This document shows, piece after piece, positions 5,971 through 6,971 of a DNA stretch of 6,971 bases. Positions within the stretch are counted from its first letter, which is position 1. The number at the start of each line of letters is the position of its first letter. The stretch comes from JAIFWC01 sp035688135 (GTDB lineage Bacteria > Patescibacteriota > Saccharimonadia > Saccharimonadales > UBA10212). The notes under the pieces are model-generated. The model was not told where the DNA came from, did no database searches, and saw nothing but the letters and a program-made list of their open reading frames with translations. Both the position numbers and the translations under genes were made by a program. The stretch is taken from contig DASSNG010000039.1 in NCBI GenBank assembly GCA_035688135.1, positions 1-6,971 of the forward strand, written 5' to 3'.

Positions 5971-6780
5971 ATGAAGCGCCCCCGGTACGGGTTTACCGTC
6001 GTTGAGGTTATGATTGTCCTTGCCATAAGCTCGATGATGCTGATATCGGCTGCCGGCGTGTTCAGAGGGCGCAGAGCGGATACCGAATTTTCCCAGTCCG
6101 TCTATGACCTGCAGTCAGAAATCCAAAGCATAGCCAGCATAGTCAGCTCCAAAGCCGTCCCAGGACTGCAGCAGTATACCTGTGCTCCCGGCGACATCGG
6201 CGGCACTAAGCGTCCGGTACTGACCAGCGGCAGTGCGACGGGGCAGGACTGTATATACCTGGGCCAGGCCATCCAGGTAAAGCCCGACAGCACCACCCTT
6301 TATTCCTATCCTATTTTCGGCCTGCGGACAGTTTATGTAGGCCTGACCGATACGGGTGATTACCCGACAACTCCTTCCCAGGCGAATCCGGAGCCGGCGG
6401 TAGACTCAGGGGCACCCTCTAATCCCAACAGCCTGCTGCTTATAACTAACTACACGCTGCTCAATGGCGCGAAGGTTTCATCGGCCAAGTACACCGGCAC
6501 GGAGAACGATATCCTGACACTTTATTCCAGCCTGCGGGATACCAACACTTCGGGCAATGAGATATCGGTTTCGGCGATGTCTTACAGCGGCGCCGCCACA
6601 GACCCTAAGGCTCAGATGAAAGATTGCATAGAAGGCAACGGCTGCCCGGCGCAGGGCAATAGCATAACGGACAGCGCCTGGAAGCTATGTGTTACCGACG
6701 ATACCCGGTTAGCCCAGATAAATGTCCGCGGTACGCCTACGGGCATAAGTACTACTATCACCATGGGCAGCTGCCCGTAA
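5971..6780 (+). CDS. Minor pilin / pseudopilin with six cysteines (GspH/FimT-like N-terminus)
   Basis: A 269-residue prepilin. The short leader MKRPRYG is cut after Gly7, giving mature Phe8 with Glu12 at +5. The motif G|FTVVEVMIVLAISSMMLIS begins the hydrophobic helix (8-30). The helix continues as an amphipathic stretch (RGRRADTEFSQSVYDLQSEIQSIASIV, 32-58) like the GspH/FimT family. The large ectodomain of about 200 residues is rich in Ser, Thr, Gly and Asn and has six cysteines (71, 94, 219, 225, 240, 268). They fall in order as three natural pairs (71/94, 219/225, 240/268), suggesting three disulfides; the pairing is inference. It is nearly twice the size of the major pilin, which favours a tip or priming subunit, or an adhesin-like pilin. 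It lies 63 bases after pilD and 11 bases before the next prepilin. Confidence 0.88.
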   Translation: MKRPRYGFTVVEVMIVLAISSMMLISAAGVFRGRRADTEFSQSVYDLQSEIQSIASIVSSKAVPGLQQYTCAPGDIGGTKRPVLTSGSATGQDCIYLGQAIQVKPDSTTLYSYPIFGLRTVYVGLTDTGDYPTTPSQANPEPAVDSGAPSNPNSLLLITNYTLLNGAKVSSAKYTGTENDILTLYSSLRDTNTSGNEISVSAMSYSGAATDPKAQMKDCIEGNGCPAQGNSITDSAWKLCVTDDTRLAQINVRGTPTGISTTITMGSCP

Positions 6781-6791
6781 CTATAAGTTGT

Positions 6792-6971
6792 ATGAAAAAA
6801 TTTTCGGCTTTAAAACCCCGTTTAAGCCGGCTTCCCACCGGAGACACTATCGTTGAGGTCATGATCAGCATGACCGTGCTGGCGGTCGTGGTGGCCGCCG
6901 CCTACGCTATCTCCACCCGCTCCTTCCAGTCCGGCCTGAACACCCAGTACCGCGACCAAGCGGTCAATTAT
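6792..6971 (+). CDS. N-terminus of a further prepilin (PilV/GspI-like), cut by the window edge
   Basis: Sixty codons are visible. A basic leader, MKKFSALKPRLSRLPTG, ends at Gly17. The mature protein would start with Asp18 instead of Phe, with Glu22 at +5 (G|DTIVEVMISM). A hydrophobic helix runs from about 20 to 40 and is followed by a polar helix (STRSFQSGLNTQYRDQAVNY). The leader is 17 residues, longer than those of the two other pilins here. The start is 11 bases after the previous stop with no Shine-Dalgarno, so translation is either coupled or leaderless. The 'EVMIS..VLA..' pattern resembles PilV/GspI-type minor pilins, which often follow a FimT/GspH-like gene. The subtype is uncertain without the rest. 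Confidence 0.85.
   Translation, partial: MKKFSALKPRLSRLPTGDTIVEVMISMTVLAVVVAAAYAISTRSFQSGLNTQYRDQAVNY

Noticed and set aside
6782..6794. TATAAG as a -10 box for the last prepilin
   Set aside because: It ends only 4 bases before the ATG, so transcription would start inside the start codon. There is no TGn extension, and the 11-base gap favours cotranscription with the preceding pilin gene.
1..6971. UGA recoding as in Gracilibacteria/Absconditabacteria
   Set aside because: All complete genes are full length without in-frame TGA and use TGG for Trp. The only TGA stop is in a normal ATGA overlap. Evidence is limited but favours the standard bacterial code.
1..6971. A type II secretion or competence (com) locus instead of T4P
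   Set aside because: A PilT with the AIRNLIRE-type retraction motif lies between the extension ATPase and the platform gene, which type II secretion and most com operons lack. DNA uptake through this pilus remains possible.

Overview
The window is a single-strand, tightly packed type IV pilus (T4P) assembly locus, with every gene on the + strand. From left to right it holds: the last 21 codons of an upstream gene (probably PilO-like); a small single-pass membrane protein; the extension ATPase PilB; the retraction ATPase PilT; the inner-membrane platform protein PilC; a pilin-like major subunit; an intrinsic terminator; the prepilin peptidase PilD; a larger six-cysteine minor pilin; and the start of a third prepilin that runs off the right edge.

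The organism is most likely a member of the Candidate Phyla Radiation (Patescibacteria), with Saccharibacteria as first guess. This is inference. It rests on the compact PilB-PilT-PilC-pilin-PilD order, a PilB with no cysteines (so no zinc tetracysteine motif), prepilins of the '(G)DTIVEV' and 'GFT(I/V)(I/V)EVMIVLA' types, and no sign of a secretin gene. Stop codons in the complete genes are TAA or TAG. The one TGA stop ends the upstream partial gene in an ATGA overlap, so nothing points to UGA recoding.

Layout: bases 1-4434 look like one polycistronic unit. Genes overlap or sit 2-24 bases apart, some with Shine-Dalgarno sequences inside or touching the preceding stop. A 104-base gap (4435-4538) precedes the major pilin. 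It contains a possible promoter, a tandem heptamer and a G-rich Shine-Dalgarno placed in the loop of two mutually exclusive hairpins. A strong terminator (5044-5075) closes the pilin transcript. pilD and the first minor pilin each have an extended -10 element (TGC + hexamer) only 6-8 bases before the ATG, which suggests leaderless or near-leaderless transcripts.

How the parts work together: PilD cleaves and N-methylates the prepilins. PilB, acting through the PilC platform, polymerises them, and PilT depolymerises them. The minor pilins probably form the tip or priming complex. The PilO-like tail and the small membrane protein probably belong to the alignment subcomplex (PilM/N/O, upstream). 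The pilin ectodomains carry four and six cysteines while PilB, PilC and the small protein have none, so the pilus is probably disulfide-stabilised outside the cell. I see no mobile elements, CRISPR arrays, tRNA or rRNA genes. The core is a conventional pilus machine; the points of interest are its expression signals and lineage-specific departures from the proteobacterial model.
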